Assembly (NCBI GenBank): GCA_965243105.1
Contig: CBDEUC010000003.1
Coordinates: forward strand, 930,001 to 994,000
DNA: 64,000 nucleotides
From: WLWS01 sp965243105
GTDB taxonomy: Bacteria > Pseudomonadota > Gammaproteobacteria > Eutrophobiales > Eutrophobiaceae
Direction of reading: 5' to 3'
Shown in pieces: positions 35,559-43,220 of this stretch. The translations under genes and the position numbers were made by a program. The stretch's first letter is position 1. Each line of letters starts with the position of its first letter. The notes under the pieces are model-generated. The model worked only from the letters and a program-made list of their open reading frames with translations, searched no databases and was not told the origin of the DNA.

Positions 35559-35924
35559 CTAGCCCCTTGCTCCCTTATCACCAAGGTAGCGTGCCAGCGC
35601 ATCCAGTTCCCTGTCATTGATCTCAGATGGTCGAAACGGCGGCATCAGCATGATGCCCTGTCTCACGATCGTCTTGACATATTCCTGGTTGAGATCGTCG
35701 CGCTCAACAAGCACTGACTTATCCTCGCCAAGGCGAATTGCCAGGCGCATGGTACCTGCATGACCGGGACCGCCATCATGGCAGGAAGCACAATAGGATT
35801 CGTAGACAAGCTTGCCATCTTCCTTGCTTAATTGTGGTAAGGGCTGTACCTGCTCTTCCACCTTGTCGGAGCAGGCAGTCACCGAAATGCAGGTCAACAG
35901 GAGCAGGAAAAACCGCGCTTTCAT
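35559..35924 (-). CDS. Lipoprotein c-type cytochrome
   Basis: 121 residues. Lipoprotein signal FFLLLLTCISVTAC (lipid Cys18), one heme site CASCH at 45-49, and a methionine ligand in GIMLMPPF (M92 or M94). The C-terminal helix (NDRELDALARYLGDKG) is that of class I cytochromes. In 4-cresol and eugenol hydroxylases a small cytochrome c pairs with the flavoprotein; the gene directly follows the VAO-type flavoprotein, sharing one base (TGATG), so it is the likely electron acceptor, anchored to a periplasmic membrane face. Confidence 0.9.
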   Translation of the reverse strand: MKARFFLLLLTCISVTACSDKVEEQVQPLPQLSKEDGKLVYESYCASCHDGGPGHAGTMRLAIRLGEDKSVLVERDDLNQEYVKTIVRQGIMLMPPFRPSEINDRELDALARYLGDKGARG

Positions 35925-37498
35925 CAGGATTTTTCCTGCCTGTAGCTTTCAGGCCAGATACCCTGCTTGCCGGGGGAAAGAATGCCCAGTGGGTCCAGCG
36001 TGTCCTTGATGCGGTGATGCATTTTCCATAGCGCACCGTCGTTCCAGTTATAGGTTGCCGCGATCTGGTCCATGAAATCCACGTGGGCACGGTATTCTCC
36101 ATAACCGTGCCTTGCATGATCCTCAATCAGCATGGCAAAACACTCATTTGCGCGCTGGCGTTCTTCTTCACTGGTACGATCAAACACCAGCATAAAAACA
36201 TCCAGCAGCTCGCGCCAGCCAACCAGGAATTCCCCGATGTAATCAAAACCGTACTCGTTGGCGCGATCGCGGATCATGCTGAACTGCCGCATGGCGTCTT
36301 CGCCGGTCACCGGTGAACGGGGAACAAAATCGATATGTGCGCCACTGCCAACCCAGTTCATGACGCTGTACTCGGTCATACTGGGCACACCGCGCATGAG
36401 CTTGGCACGGTAATCCCAGGCGGCATCGTTGGGCCGATCTCCTTCAAAGTAAAACTTTGCGCCGGGAACACTGCCCAGTGCTTCTTCAAGGACCTTCCAG
36501 TTGTTATCCATTATCGGCGGTGGCCCATACAGGGCGCCGTAAAAATTCCACATACCGATATCAAGCTCATCGGCAATTTTCTGCCTGGCGCTGGGTGGTG
36601 TTGCTCCCTTGCCGCTATAGAACTGGGCTTTTGTTGCCCGCGCCGATGCTTCCCAGATAAGTCCTACCGTCACGGCGGCGTTGGGAATCAGCATGTTCAG
36701 TCTTAAGGGGCCTACTATTTCAGTGACCTGTTCAAGATCTTCCTCTTTGGGAAAGGTCACCATGTAGGGCCGGTAGCCAGGGGGTTCCGGCATCAGCCAG
36801 ACACCGACCTTCGTGATGATGCCAAAATTGGACTGGGTAAAAAGACCTTCTACCCATGGGCCCTTGCCATACTTGTACAGGTGGGAAGTCTTGCTGCTTG
36901 CCGATGAACCCATGCCGGTATCCACCACGCTACCGTCAGCCAGCACCACCTGCATGCCACAATTGAACAGGAGATGATCGCCGTAGGGCGTGTAACCCGC
37001 GCCATGCTCGCTGAGGTTACCCAGCACGCTACCCCAGCCAGGTGCGGCGGGATCGACCCACAGCTTGCTACCGATCCTGCGCAGGTGTCGATGTAGATCG
37101 AAGTAACTGACACCGGGCTCAACCACGGCATAGCCATGTTTCTCGTTCACCTCGATAATGCGATTCATGCGTTTTAAATCCAGCACGAAGTACCCTGCTT
37201 TCCTGGGCGCAGGTCCGCCATAGGCAAAATTCTTCCCGGTGGAAATTGTCCACAGGGGAATACGGTGATTGCGCGCGACCTGGAGTATCTTCTGGATCTC
37301 TTCTACCGATTCCGGTGCAACTGCGGCTGACGGCATGTGTTCTTCATCGGGAGTGGTGGCATACACGTCACGATAGGAACGAAGCTCGTTCACCGTATCG
37401 GTGAACACCCTGTCCTGGCCGATGGCCTCTCGCAGTTCAGCTATGGCCTGCTCAAAGCTTTCAACGGTAAGTGTTCCGGGCAGGGTTCTCTCTTTCAC
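35924..37498 (-). CDS. Vanillyl-alcohol-oxidase/4-alkylphenol hydroxylase-family flavoprotein
   Basis: 524 residues, GTG start. The FAD-binding PCMH domain (residues about 55-240) and the FAD-linked C-terminal domain are complete. H388 (SGAHIDFVP) corresponds to the His422 that binds FAD covalently in vanillyl-alcohol oxidase; Y469-R470 and H472 (GEYRAHVDFMDQI) match catalytic Tyr503, Arg504 and His506, with the same 81-residue spacing from the covalent His. Thus it resembles VAO/eugenol oxidase or hydroxylase more than bacterial 4-cresol methylhydroxylase, which uses a tyrosine link. It likely oxidises the side chain of a para-alkylphenol and hands electrons to the cytochrome encoded next. 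There is no signal peptide, although the cytochrome is exported. Confidence 0.9.
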   Translation of the reverse strand: MKERTLPGTLTVESFEQAIAELREAIGQDRVFTDTVNELRSYRDVYATTPDEEHMPSAAVAPESVEEIQKILQVARNHRIPLWTISTGKNFAYGGPAPRKAGYFVLDLKRMNRIIEVNEKHGYAVVEPGVSYFDLHRHLRRIGSKLWVDPAAPGWGSVLGNLSEHGAGYTPYGDHLLFNCGMQVVLADGSVVDTGMGSSASSKTSHLYKYGKGPWVEGLFTQSNFGIITKVGVWLMPEPPGYRPYMVTFPKEEDLEQVTEIVGPLRLNMLIPNAAVTVGLIWEASARATKAQFYSGKGATPPSARQKIADELDIGMWNFYGALYGPPPIMDNNWKVLEEALGSVPGAKFYFEGDRPNDAAWDYRAKLMRGVPSMTEYSVMNWVGSGAHIDFVPRSPVTGEDAMRQFSMIRDRANEYGFDYIGEFLVGWRELLDVFMLVFDRTSEEERQRANECFAMLIEDHARHGYGEYRAHVDFMDQIAATYNWNDGALWKMHHRIKDTLDPLGILSPGKQGIWPESYRQEKS

Positions 37499-37501
37499 TT
37501 T

Positions 37502-38062
37502 TTATCCCCTGTAAAACATCCAGGACACCAGCTGGCCGGTTGCATCCGCTGGCATTGAATGACGTGTCTCGATCTCTCGAGTAAGCAGGGCGCGCTCACG
37601 CCGTCCTGCGAAAAACGGTACGCGACTGATGCTGGAGACCCAGTCTATTGAGCTATCGGCCAACTGCGTTTGAAGGTGACCCAGCAACTCGCTCGTTGCC
37701 CATATATCGTGATGAAGAGAATCCCCTCGATAACTGTGAACACCGTGGTATTGCAGGCTGTAACCATGCTGTTGTGCATACTGCTCGAGCAGCATCATGT
37801 TTGAATCCCGTGTCAAACCATAGGCGACCTGGAAATCCCGGTTTTCAAATCCTTTGGCAATATGCAGCATCATGGAAGCCGGATCGCTGTCGATCAGTGA
37901 TACCGGCAGGTAAGCGGCAAATGCCCGGGTGTCACGACAGATATCTTCCGTGACGGCGATGATCCTGGTTGATTCCGCACCTGTTGCTATGGCGTTTGAA
38001 GAGACAAGCGACATGCCCGGCAGTGACAGGGCCGACAGCATGAATGTTCGCCTGCTGAGCAT
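37502..38062 (-). CDS. Exported protein of unknown function (Tat-like signal)
   Basis: 186 residues. The N-terminus MLSRRTFMLSALSLPGMSLVSSNA looks like a twin-arginine signal. The mature part has a possible nucleotide- or ligand-binding pattern (ESTRIIAVTEDICRDTRAFAAYLP) and several conserved-looking His and Tyr residues (YSLQYHGVHSYRGDSLHHDIWATS). I do not recognise the family. It sits 4 bases after the NTF2-CDGSH gene and 3 bases before the VAO-type flavoprotein gene. If Tat-exported, it might assist the cofactor-bearing flavoprotein, which lacks its own signal, but that is a guess from position. Confidence 0.65.
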   Translation of the reverse strand: MLSRRTFMLSALSLPGMSLVSSNAIATGAESTRIIAVTEDICRDTRAFAAYLPVSLIDSDPASMMLHIAKGFENRDFQVAYGLTRDSNMMLLEQYAQQHGYSLQYHGVHSYRGDSLHHDIWATSELLGHLQTQLADSSIDWVSSISRVPFFAGRRERALLTREIETRHSMPADATGQLVSWMFYRG

Positions 38063-38066
38063 GGGT

Positions 38067-38813
38067 TTATTCGTCCAGGTTTAGATGCAGGTGAGAACCG
38101 TCACAATAGGGTTTGGTCTTTGAGTACTTGCAGCCGCAGAGCGCCACGTGCTCCATTTCCTTGATCTCTATTTCCATTGGCGTGCGTTTTGTGTCCTTAT
38201 GCGACCCATCACAGAAGGGTTGATTCTGGGATTTGCCGCAGGAACACCAGTAGTATTTCCCAGGCTGAAGGTTCATCAGGTACGGCGCCTTGCGACTGCC
38301 ATCAAGAAATTTTGCGTTCACCCAGCCATCATTGTAGGGACTGACCATGTTGAGTTTCAGCTCCATGGTCTTGAAAAACCACTTTCCATCCAGCTTTACA
38401 CATTCAACATCGTAAGTACCACCGATCCAGTGAGCCTCGGCTTCATCGCTTTGCGGATTGGGTACGGTGGCTGACTCCCACAGGTACCAGAAAACTTTTG
38501 CAGACTCACCACTTTCATCGATATCAATTTGCGGGGATATCATGTAGTGCAGTGACCACCAGATCTTTTCACCAGCGATACCATGTAGTCCACGTGCAAC
38601 ATGATCGCGGGATTCATACTTGCCAAATCCCTTGCATTCCCAGGTACCGTCCTCGGTAAAAAGCGGACCGATGACGGTGGGATCATTGCCACGGTCACAA
38701 CCGCGGGCATAGGTAACAATCAGTCGCTGGATCGCCTCGATGTCTTCCAGGTGAGTTAACTTGGCGTTGATGCCCTCGAGAAGCTGCTTAATTTCTTCAA
38801 GATCATTACTCAT
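38067..38813 (-). CDS. NTF2-fold (SnoaL) protein fused to two CDGSH iron-sulfur motifs
   Basis: 248 residues. Residues 1-165 form an NTF2-like domain (EDIEAIQRLIVTYARGCDRGN, ...WFFKTMELKLNM) of the type also used as beta subunits of ring-hydroxylating oxygenases. Residues 188-243 carry two CDGSH sites: C190, C192, C201, H205 and C226, C228, C237, H241, each a three-Cys one-His [2Fe-2S] ligand set. The fusion is unusual. Lying directly downstream of a Rieske oxygenase alpha gene (15 bases), the protein could be both a structural partner and a built-in electron carrier. The iron-sulfur motifs are seen; the role is inferred. Confidence 0.88.
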   Translation of the reverse strand: MSNDLEEIKQLLEGINAKLTHLEDIEAIQRLIVTYARGCDRGNDPTVIGPLFTEDGTWECKGFGKYESRDHVARGLHGIAGEKIWWSLHYMISPQIDIDESGESAKVFWYLWESATVPNPQSDEAEAHWIGGTYDVECVKLDGKWFFKTMELKLNMVSPYNDGWVNAKFLDGSRKAPYLMNLQPGKYYWCSCGKSQNQPFCDGSHKDTKRTPMEIEIKEMEHVALCGCKYSKTKPYCDGSHLHLNLDE

Positions 38814-38828
38814 GGTTTGCCCCTTCTG

Positions 38829-40013
38829 TTAATCGTTGACGTACCTGGTGACGGCATTATTAAAGTTGCGTACTGCGAGTTCTTCATCCTGCAGGTGAAA
38901 ATGTCTCCTGGCCCCTGATGCGATCACCGACTGGATCTTTTCGTGTGTAAATGCATCTTCTCTCAGCGTATCACGTAAACCACATTTTCCATACTCCAGG
39001 CTGAATAACTCGCCGGCATTGCGGGGTTCCGGATAATACAATCGCACTTCCCAGGTACTGCGGTCTACATCCTGCGGCCATATATTGTATGTGAAGTACG
39101 AGCCTCGTAATAAGCCTATGAAAAAATTCGGGAATACATGGTAGAGGTCAAATGCACCATGCCAGTCCATGGACTCTTCTTCGTCGTTTTCATTGGCAAA
39201 GGCATCATAGACACCTCCGCCAAACTTCATGCTTAGCGCCGCCACCGGCGTCGGTGAATAGGAATCCGGCGCATGGGAAGAAACCATCGAATGTGGCCCG
39301 TAACACTTGATTGCTGCATGGCGAAACATTTGCCCGGGATTAGCCGCCGTCTTGGCCAGGGTTTTCTGGTGCAGGTAGGGCACATGCCATCCTTCCTGCT
39401 GGGCTTCCTGCAACAGTTTCCAGTTAACGTTTTCCTCTGCGCGATACTTGTAGGTATACCTGAGCTTGTTGAATGGATACCCCTTCACCGCTTCGACCAC
39501 GCCACCGAGATACTCTGCCAGTGATTGAGATGGATTGGCGTCAAGGTTAATAAAAAGAAAACCCTGCCAGCTATCAAGCGTGACTTTTGCCAGGCCATTT
39601 GAGGTCTTATCGACATCAAAAAAACGATCTTCATCGTTGATCCTTGCAAGCTCCCCGGTTGTTTCAAAACTCCAGGCATGAAACCGACACACGAAAAGCC
39701 CGGGACAGTTTCCCCGGTCTTCCCAGGCGATGGGGTTACCGCGATGAGAACACATGTTATGAAAAGCCCGCACCACATTATCCTTTCCACGGACCACCAG
39801 AATCGATGTGTTACACACCTTCAGTTCACGAACAAAATAATCTCCGGTTGCCGGTATCTCTTCCTCGCGGCCAACGTTTATCCAGCAACGGGAAAATATT
39901 TTTTCCTTTTCTTTTTTAAAGAACCCGGGATCGTAGTAGGGCAATGTCGATACCGGGGCCGTTCCGAGCTCCGGGTGTTGAGAGGTAAAACGCTTGTTGC
40001 TCTCTTCACTCAT
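38829..40013 (-). CDS. Rieske non-heme iron oxygenase, alpha subunit
   Basis: 394 residues. Rieske ligands are C88/H90 (MCSHRGNP) and C109/H112 (CRFHAWSF). The mononuclear iron site is QEAQQEGWHVPYLHQ with H210 and H215 and E207 in the bridging position; the third ligand is probably an Asp near the C-terminal LREDAFTHEK stretch. It differs strongly from the betaine-type oxygenase at 5889-7019 and resembles oxygenases acting on aromatic or steroid-like rings. The substrate is unknown. Its start overlaps the EthD gene stop (ATGA). No conventional beta subunit or reductase follows; the NTF2-CDGSH fusion gene does. Confidence 0.88.
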   Translation of the reverse strand: MSEESNKRFTSQHPELGTAPVSTLPYYDPGFFKKEKEKIFSRCWINVGREEEIPATGDYFVRELKVCNTSILVVRGKDNVVRAFHNMCSHRGNPIAWEDRGNCPGLFVCRFHAWSFETTGELARINDEDRFFDVDKTSNGLAKVTLDSWQGFLFINLDANPSQSLAEYLGGVVEAVKGYPFNKLRYTYKYRAEENVNWKLLQEAQQEGWHVPYLHQKTLAKTAANPGQMFRHAAIKCYGPHSMVSSHAPDSYSPTPVAALSMKFGGGVYDAFANENDEEESMDWHGAFDLYHVFPNFFIGLLRGSYFTYNIWPQDVDRSTWEVRLYYPEPRNAGELFSLEYGKCGLRDTLREDAFTHEKIQSVIASGARRHFHLQDEELAVRNFNNAVTRYVND

Positions 40014-40354
40014 ACATCAGTAAATGGCAGCGTCTCGCTGAATTGAAACTCAACCTTGGCATTGGTGTAGTTGGGAATATCATCCGCCACGGGTTGACCA
40101 TCTTCGGGAGTGGCAAATAGCTGGCGAAATCCTTCCGGCCCTTCGGGACCTTCAAAGTAAACAGAACAAATACAGTGATAGGGTAAGTCTTCTTTACCCT
40201 GCATACCGCCCTCACCTTTATCGACTTCAACCCTGAGCACTTTGGCGTAGGGTTTTATGGCATTCAGCGCGAGTGGTAAATGCACCGAAAAATAGTGATC
40301 AAAATCAAACCAGCTGTCGGGAGTCCTTGAATATATTATTTTTGCGCAGTGCAT
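40010..40354 (-). CDS. EthD-family protein
   Basis: 114 residues, a dimeric alpha-beta barrel type. The opening MHCAKIIYSRTPDSWFDFDHYFSVHLPLALNAIKPY shows the family's early strand, then D-x-x-x-Y and H-x-P-L motifs; YHCICSVYFEG and FRQLFATPEDGQPVADDIPNYT follow the EthD pattern. EthD-like proteins support ether or polyketide degradation and cyclisation in unclear ways, possibly binding small aromatics. Coupled by ATGA to the Rieske oxygenase gene. Confidence 0.82.
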   Translation of the reverse strand: MHCAKIIYSRTPDSWFDFDHYFSVHLPLALNAIKPYAKVLRVEVDKGEGGMQGKEDLPYHCICSVYFEGPEGPEGFRQLFATPEDGQPVADDIPNYTNAKVEFQFSETLPFTDV

Positions 40355-40363
40355 ATGTTTTTC

Positions 40364-40702
40364 TCACGGTACTTCGTGGTGTACCGGCTGAAATCGCCTG
40401 ATTCCCATCGCGTAATCCATCTCCGGTTGTTCAAACATTTCAATAGAGACAGATGCTTCAATAAAGGATTGCAGGAGATAAAAAAGATTCTGCTCCGCGA
40501 CAGGTAACTGATCGAGCGGAAATGAATTCAGGTATTCCAGGATGGAATCTGCAGACTCCAGCATCGCGTCATAAAAGCGCCTGAGCTCATCCATGCTCGT
40601 GGCCGCACATTTTTCCCGTCTTGATTCCTCACTCGGAATAACCCAGCCTGACCAGGCATCAAGTGAAGAAAAATCCGCGGGAAGTTTCGATGCTGCGCCC
40701 AT
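40364..40702 (-). CDS. Small helical protein of unknown function
   Basis: 112 residues, acidic, mainly helical (SMDELRRFYDAMLESADSILEYLNSFPLDQLPVAEQNLFYLLQSFIEASVSIEMF). No cysteine pair, signal or membrane segment. I do not recognise the family. It lies 9 bases before the EthD gene and 18 after the DJ-1 gene, so it is a genuine operon member. Confidence 0.6.
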   Translation of the reverse strand: MGAASKLPADFSSLDAWSGWVIPSEESRREKCAATSMDELRRFYDAMLESADSILEYLNSFPLDQLPVAEQNLFYLLQSFIEASVSIEMFEQPEMDYAMGIRRFQPVHHEVP

Positions 40703-40720
40703 GCTTGTTGCCAGCTGCGA

Positions 40721-41356
40721 TCAGGCCATCAGTTCTGCAAATTTTGCCTTGAGAGAATTTACCACGCTCTCCGGTGCCTTGAGCGGTGAACCGGCATTGA
40801 ACGGCGGTTCCGGGTCGTATTCGATGATGAGCTGGATTTCCTGCGCTACATCATCCCCGTACTCCACGGCCGCGAGTGTCAGTGCCATGTCGATACCCGA
40901 GGAAACACCGGCCGCGGTAAACACCTTGCCCTGCTGGATGACGCGTTGCAGTGTCGGTGTCGCACCAAGATCCCGGAGCTGGTCATGCATCATCCAGTGT
41001 GTTGTCGCTTCGAGACCTTCAAGTACGCCGGCAGCACCAAGAATTAATGCACCCGTGCAGACGGACGTTGACCACTTTGTTGTCTCGTGCGCTTTTCTTA
41101 TCCAGGCAAGGACTTCTTCATCGGCAGCGACATGGGAGACATCAGGTCCACCGGGTATCAGGAACATGTCCGGTGCCGGCACATCAGCGAGTGTTTTTTC
41201 TGCGTTTAACAGGGGAATACCATTATCCGTGGTGATAATTCCTGCTTTTTTAGCTACAAAATTTATCTCCGCTCCTGGCATGGCGGCCAGTACCTCGTAA
41301 GGCCCCATGGCATCAAGGGCAGTCATACCGTCATAAAGCAATATCGCAATATTCAC
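40721..41356 (-). CDS. DJ-1/PfpI-family protein (isonitrile hydratase-like)
   Basis: 211 residues, GTG start. The nucleophile elbow WSTSVCTGALILGAAG puts the reactive cysteine at C100, in line with isonitrile hydratase and related enzymes. Other family marks are ILLYDGMTALDAMGPYEVL near the N-terminus, FLIPGGPDV, and VFTAAGVSSGIDMAL. Related proteins act as isonitrile hydratases, glyoxalases or ligand-sensing parts of regulators; no HTH domain is present. In this operon detoxification of a reactive aldehyde or carbonyl product is plausible but unproven. Confidence 0.85.
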   Translation of the reverse strand: MNIAILLYDGMTALDAMGPYEVLAAMPGAEINFVAKKAGIITTDNGIPLLNAEKTLADVPAPDMFLIPGGPDVSHVAADEEVLAWIRKAHETTKWSTSVCTGALILGAAGVLEGLEATTHWMMHDQLRDLGATPTLQRVIQQGKVFTAAGVSSGIDMALTLAAVEYGDDVAQEIQLIIEYDPEPPFNAGSPLKAPESVVNSLKAKFAELMA

Positions 41357-41383
41357 TATCGCTCTCCTCTTAACTTGTAATTA

Positions 41384-41740
41384 CTAAAGATCAATATCCA
41401 GCAGTTTTGCGTACTCCCGGCTTGGCAGGGGATTGGTACCGCCTGCGGGGGAAATACTGACATTGACAGAGTCAAAGTATTCATACCAGCCGGACTCCCC
41501 GACGTTTTGCTCCAGTCCGTGTATATCTTCAATACTGTCCATGGCAAACACGCCCACGTAACCTTCCGCGGGCGCCAGCGGCAGGCTGGTATCAATCCGG
41601 CTCCAGCCTAGGGTCATGACACCGTGGGATCGTGCCTCGTTAACAGCAGTATCAAGACCCAGCAGGTAGTTCTTCTTTTCATCGCTTGAGAGGGCATGCC
41701 ATTTATCGTTGGGCTGCCACATGATCACGAGTGTTTGCAT
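41384..41740 (-). CDS. Small protein of unknown function, first gene of the aromatic operon
   Basis: 118 residues. An alpha-beta dimeric-barrel look: strand TLVIMWQPND, helix DEKKNYLLGLDTAVNEARSHG, strand MTLGWSRID, then YVGVFAMDSIEDIHGLEQNVGESGWYEYFDSVNVSI. It may belong with the DUF6616-type barrel proteins (from memory, low certainty). GGAG stands 8 bases upstream of the ATG. It opens the 12-gene operon that runs to 32448. Confidence 0.62.
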   Translation of the reverse strand: MQTLVIMWQPNDKWHALSSDEKKNYLLGLDTAVNEARSHGVMTLGWSRIDTSLPLAPAEGYVGVFAMDSIEDIHGLEQNVGESGWYEYFDSVNVSISPAGGTNPLPSREYAKLLDIDL

Positions 41741-41938
41741 CAGTTAACTCCGGCCTGAGATTTCAACTGGGCATGCTAGCCTGACACCGTCGCCAGAACA
41801 ATCAAGGGGAATTCTATTACCGGCACCCCGGAAGCACCGCCCTGTGCCTGCATCGATACCATAAGCCAATGATTTTCATGGTTTTTAGCCCGTTAGCCCC
41901 AATCAGCCCCCCGATGATATACTCCCCCGCATAACTTG

Positions 41939-41961
41939 AGACACATGGAAGAAATGTGTCT
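41939..41961 (+). other. Stem-loop in the leader of the small secreted protein gene
   Basis: AGACACAT (41939-41946) pairs perfectly with ATGTGTCT (41954-41961) across a 7-base loop, 30 bases before the start codon. It could affect expression of the gene at 41992. Confidence 0.35.
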
Positions 41962-41991
41962 GCAATACCAGGAACGGATCGGAGTCACCAA

Positions 41992-42282
41992 ATGAATATT
42001 GTAAAGAGTGTTAACCTGGTCCTGGTCAGCTTGTGTCTTTTTCTTGGTAGCGGCTTCGTCGTGACCCACGCGGACGACGAGACAGATGCCATAGCGGACC
42101 AGTACAACCAGAACAAGTCAAAATCAAAGTACAAGGTTGTTTGCAGGAAAGAAGCACCCATAGGCAGTCGCATCAAGCGCAAGGTTTGCCGAACGGTGGC
42201 GTCCATGGGCCGCTCACAAACCGAGGCGCGTCGACAAATGGACAAGCTTCGAGGTTCAGTCTCACGCAACCCCGGCGGCTGA
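41992..42282 (+). CDS. Small secreted protein with two cysteines, function unknown
   Basis: 96 residues from the ATG at 41992, which has GGAG 7 bases upstream; the open frame to 41956 has no ribosome site. A Sec signal is clear (VNLVLVSLCLFLGSGFVVTHA). The mature 70 residues are basic, with KYKVVCRKEAPIGSRIKRKVC holding the only two cysteines, probably a disulfide, then a Gln/Arg-rich helix (SQTEARRQMDKLRG). I recall similar CRxxxPxGSRxxxxxC small exported proteins in many proteobacteria, function unknown. It converges on the DUF692 gene pair, ending 17 bases from the partner gene's stop. Confidence 0.72.
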   Translation: MNIVKSVNLVLVSLCLFLGSGFVVTHADDETDAIADQYNQNKSKSKYKVVCRKEAPIGSRIKRKVCRTVASMGRSQTEARRQMDKLRGSVSRNPGG

Positions 42283-42299
42283 TACATTCAGCCTGCCGG

Positions 42300-43220
42300 T
42301 CAGGTTGCGACCTGTAACATCCCGTTATCCACCAGCTGCCTGAAACCCTGCCTGACACCTTCGGCCATCTGCTCGCTTGCGCCTGCCTGGCGAAATTGCT
42401 GCAACAGGTTCTCAATACTTGTTTCGCCGTTGATATGCTGTAGCAGTGGCGCAAAGCCGTCGCTCAGTTCCACTGTTTTATGCTCGATGACCGGCTCGCA
42501 GCTGGAGACATGACTGGCAAAAGCCCGCATCACCAGCAATCTCGGTGCTTCGCTACTTAAAGCCGATCTCCGCTGGTTTCGACTCAAGGGAACCTGCTTC
42601 AGGCTATTCCAGAGCTCAGTATCGAGTGCCTGGCAAAGGGCCTTCTTTAGAGCACCATAGGACTGCGGAATGATCGATGCACTGACGAAGTCGGCCAGTC
42701 TCATCGGTCGGCTTGCCCAGTCGCCAGGCACCGCGTCATCTTCACTTGCCGGGCTCTTTCCCGCGATGACTTCATCCTTTAGTGCAGCAGCAGTCCAGGC
42801 CATGCCAAGCTCCGCCTCGACAATGGAAATCACAAGCGGCTTTTCATCCTGCTTTATTTCCTCGGATCCGGAGAGGTAATCCCGCAGGCGTTTACCATAG
42901 ACCGACGCTCGTGCGACCGGCGATGCTCTCATGGTTTCCGTGTCAACCAGGGCTTTCAGGCTCGTCATACCCGCCTGCAGTGATGACGTCATGGCGAAGC
43001 TGAGCGGAAAGGCCCGGCAAATATGTGCCAGCAGGAAATCCCGTCTCATCTTTGCATCAAGTTCCAGCGCATCGGGACGAATCGTTTCAAAGTCCGCCTG
43101 TTCTTCTTCCAGTAACTCGTAAGACGCCAGCGCGCTCACCCCCTCGCTGGTAAACCGGGATCTCAATTCACTATCAAACAGTAAATCAAACAGGGCCCTT
43201 TCCTGTTCTACAAAACTCAT
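42300..43220 (-). CDS. DUF692-partner protein (MbnC/BufC-like), possible RiPP recognition domain
   Basis: 306 residues from the ATG at 43220, which overlaps the DUF692 stop as ATGA. Residues 1-110 are helical (SFVEQERALFDLLFDSELRSRF...HICRAFPLSF), like the N-terminal part of proteins encoded next to DUF692 enzymes. The end (LSDGFAPLLQHINGETSIENLLQQF...FRQLVDNGMLQV) reads like a small winged-helix, PqqD-type recognition domain. In methanobactin and bufferin pathways such partners bind the precursor peptide for the iron-dependent DUF692 enzyme. The assignment rests on gene pairing and pattern, not on a strong motif. Confidence 0.6.
   Translation of the reverse strand: MSFVEQERALFDLLFDSELRSRFTSEGVSALASYELLEEEQADFETIRPDALELDAKMRRDFLLAHICRAFPLSFAMTSSLQAGMTSLKALVDTETMRASPVARASVYGKRLRDYLSGSEEIKQDEKPLVISIVEAELGMAWTAAALKDEVIAGKSPASEDDAVPGDWASRPMRLADFVSASIIPQSYGALKKALCQALDTELWNSLKQVPLSRNQRRSALSSEAPRLLVMRAFASHVSSCEPVIEHKTVELSDGFAPLLQHINGETSIENLLQQFRQAGASEQMAEGVRQGFRQLVDNGMLQVAT

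Noticed and set aside
41992..42282. Assigning the small secreted protein as a bufferin or methanobactin precursor
   Set aside because: It is on the opposite strand, has only two cysteines and resembles a common exported family; kept only as a hypothesis to test.
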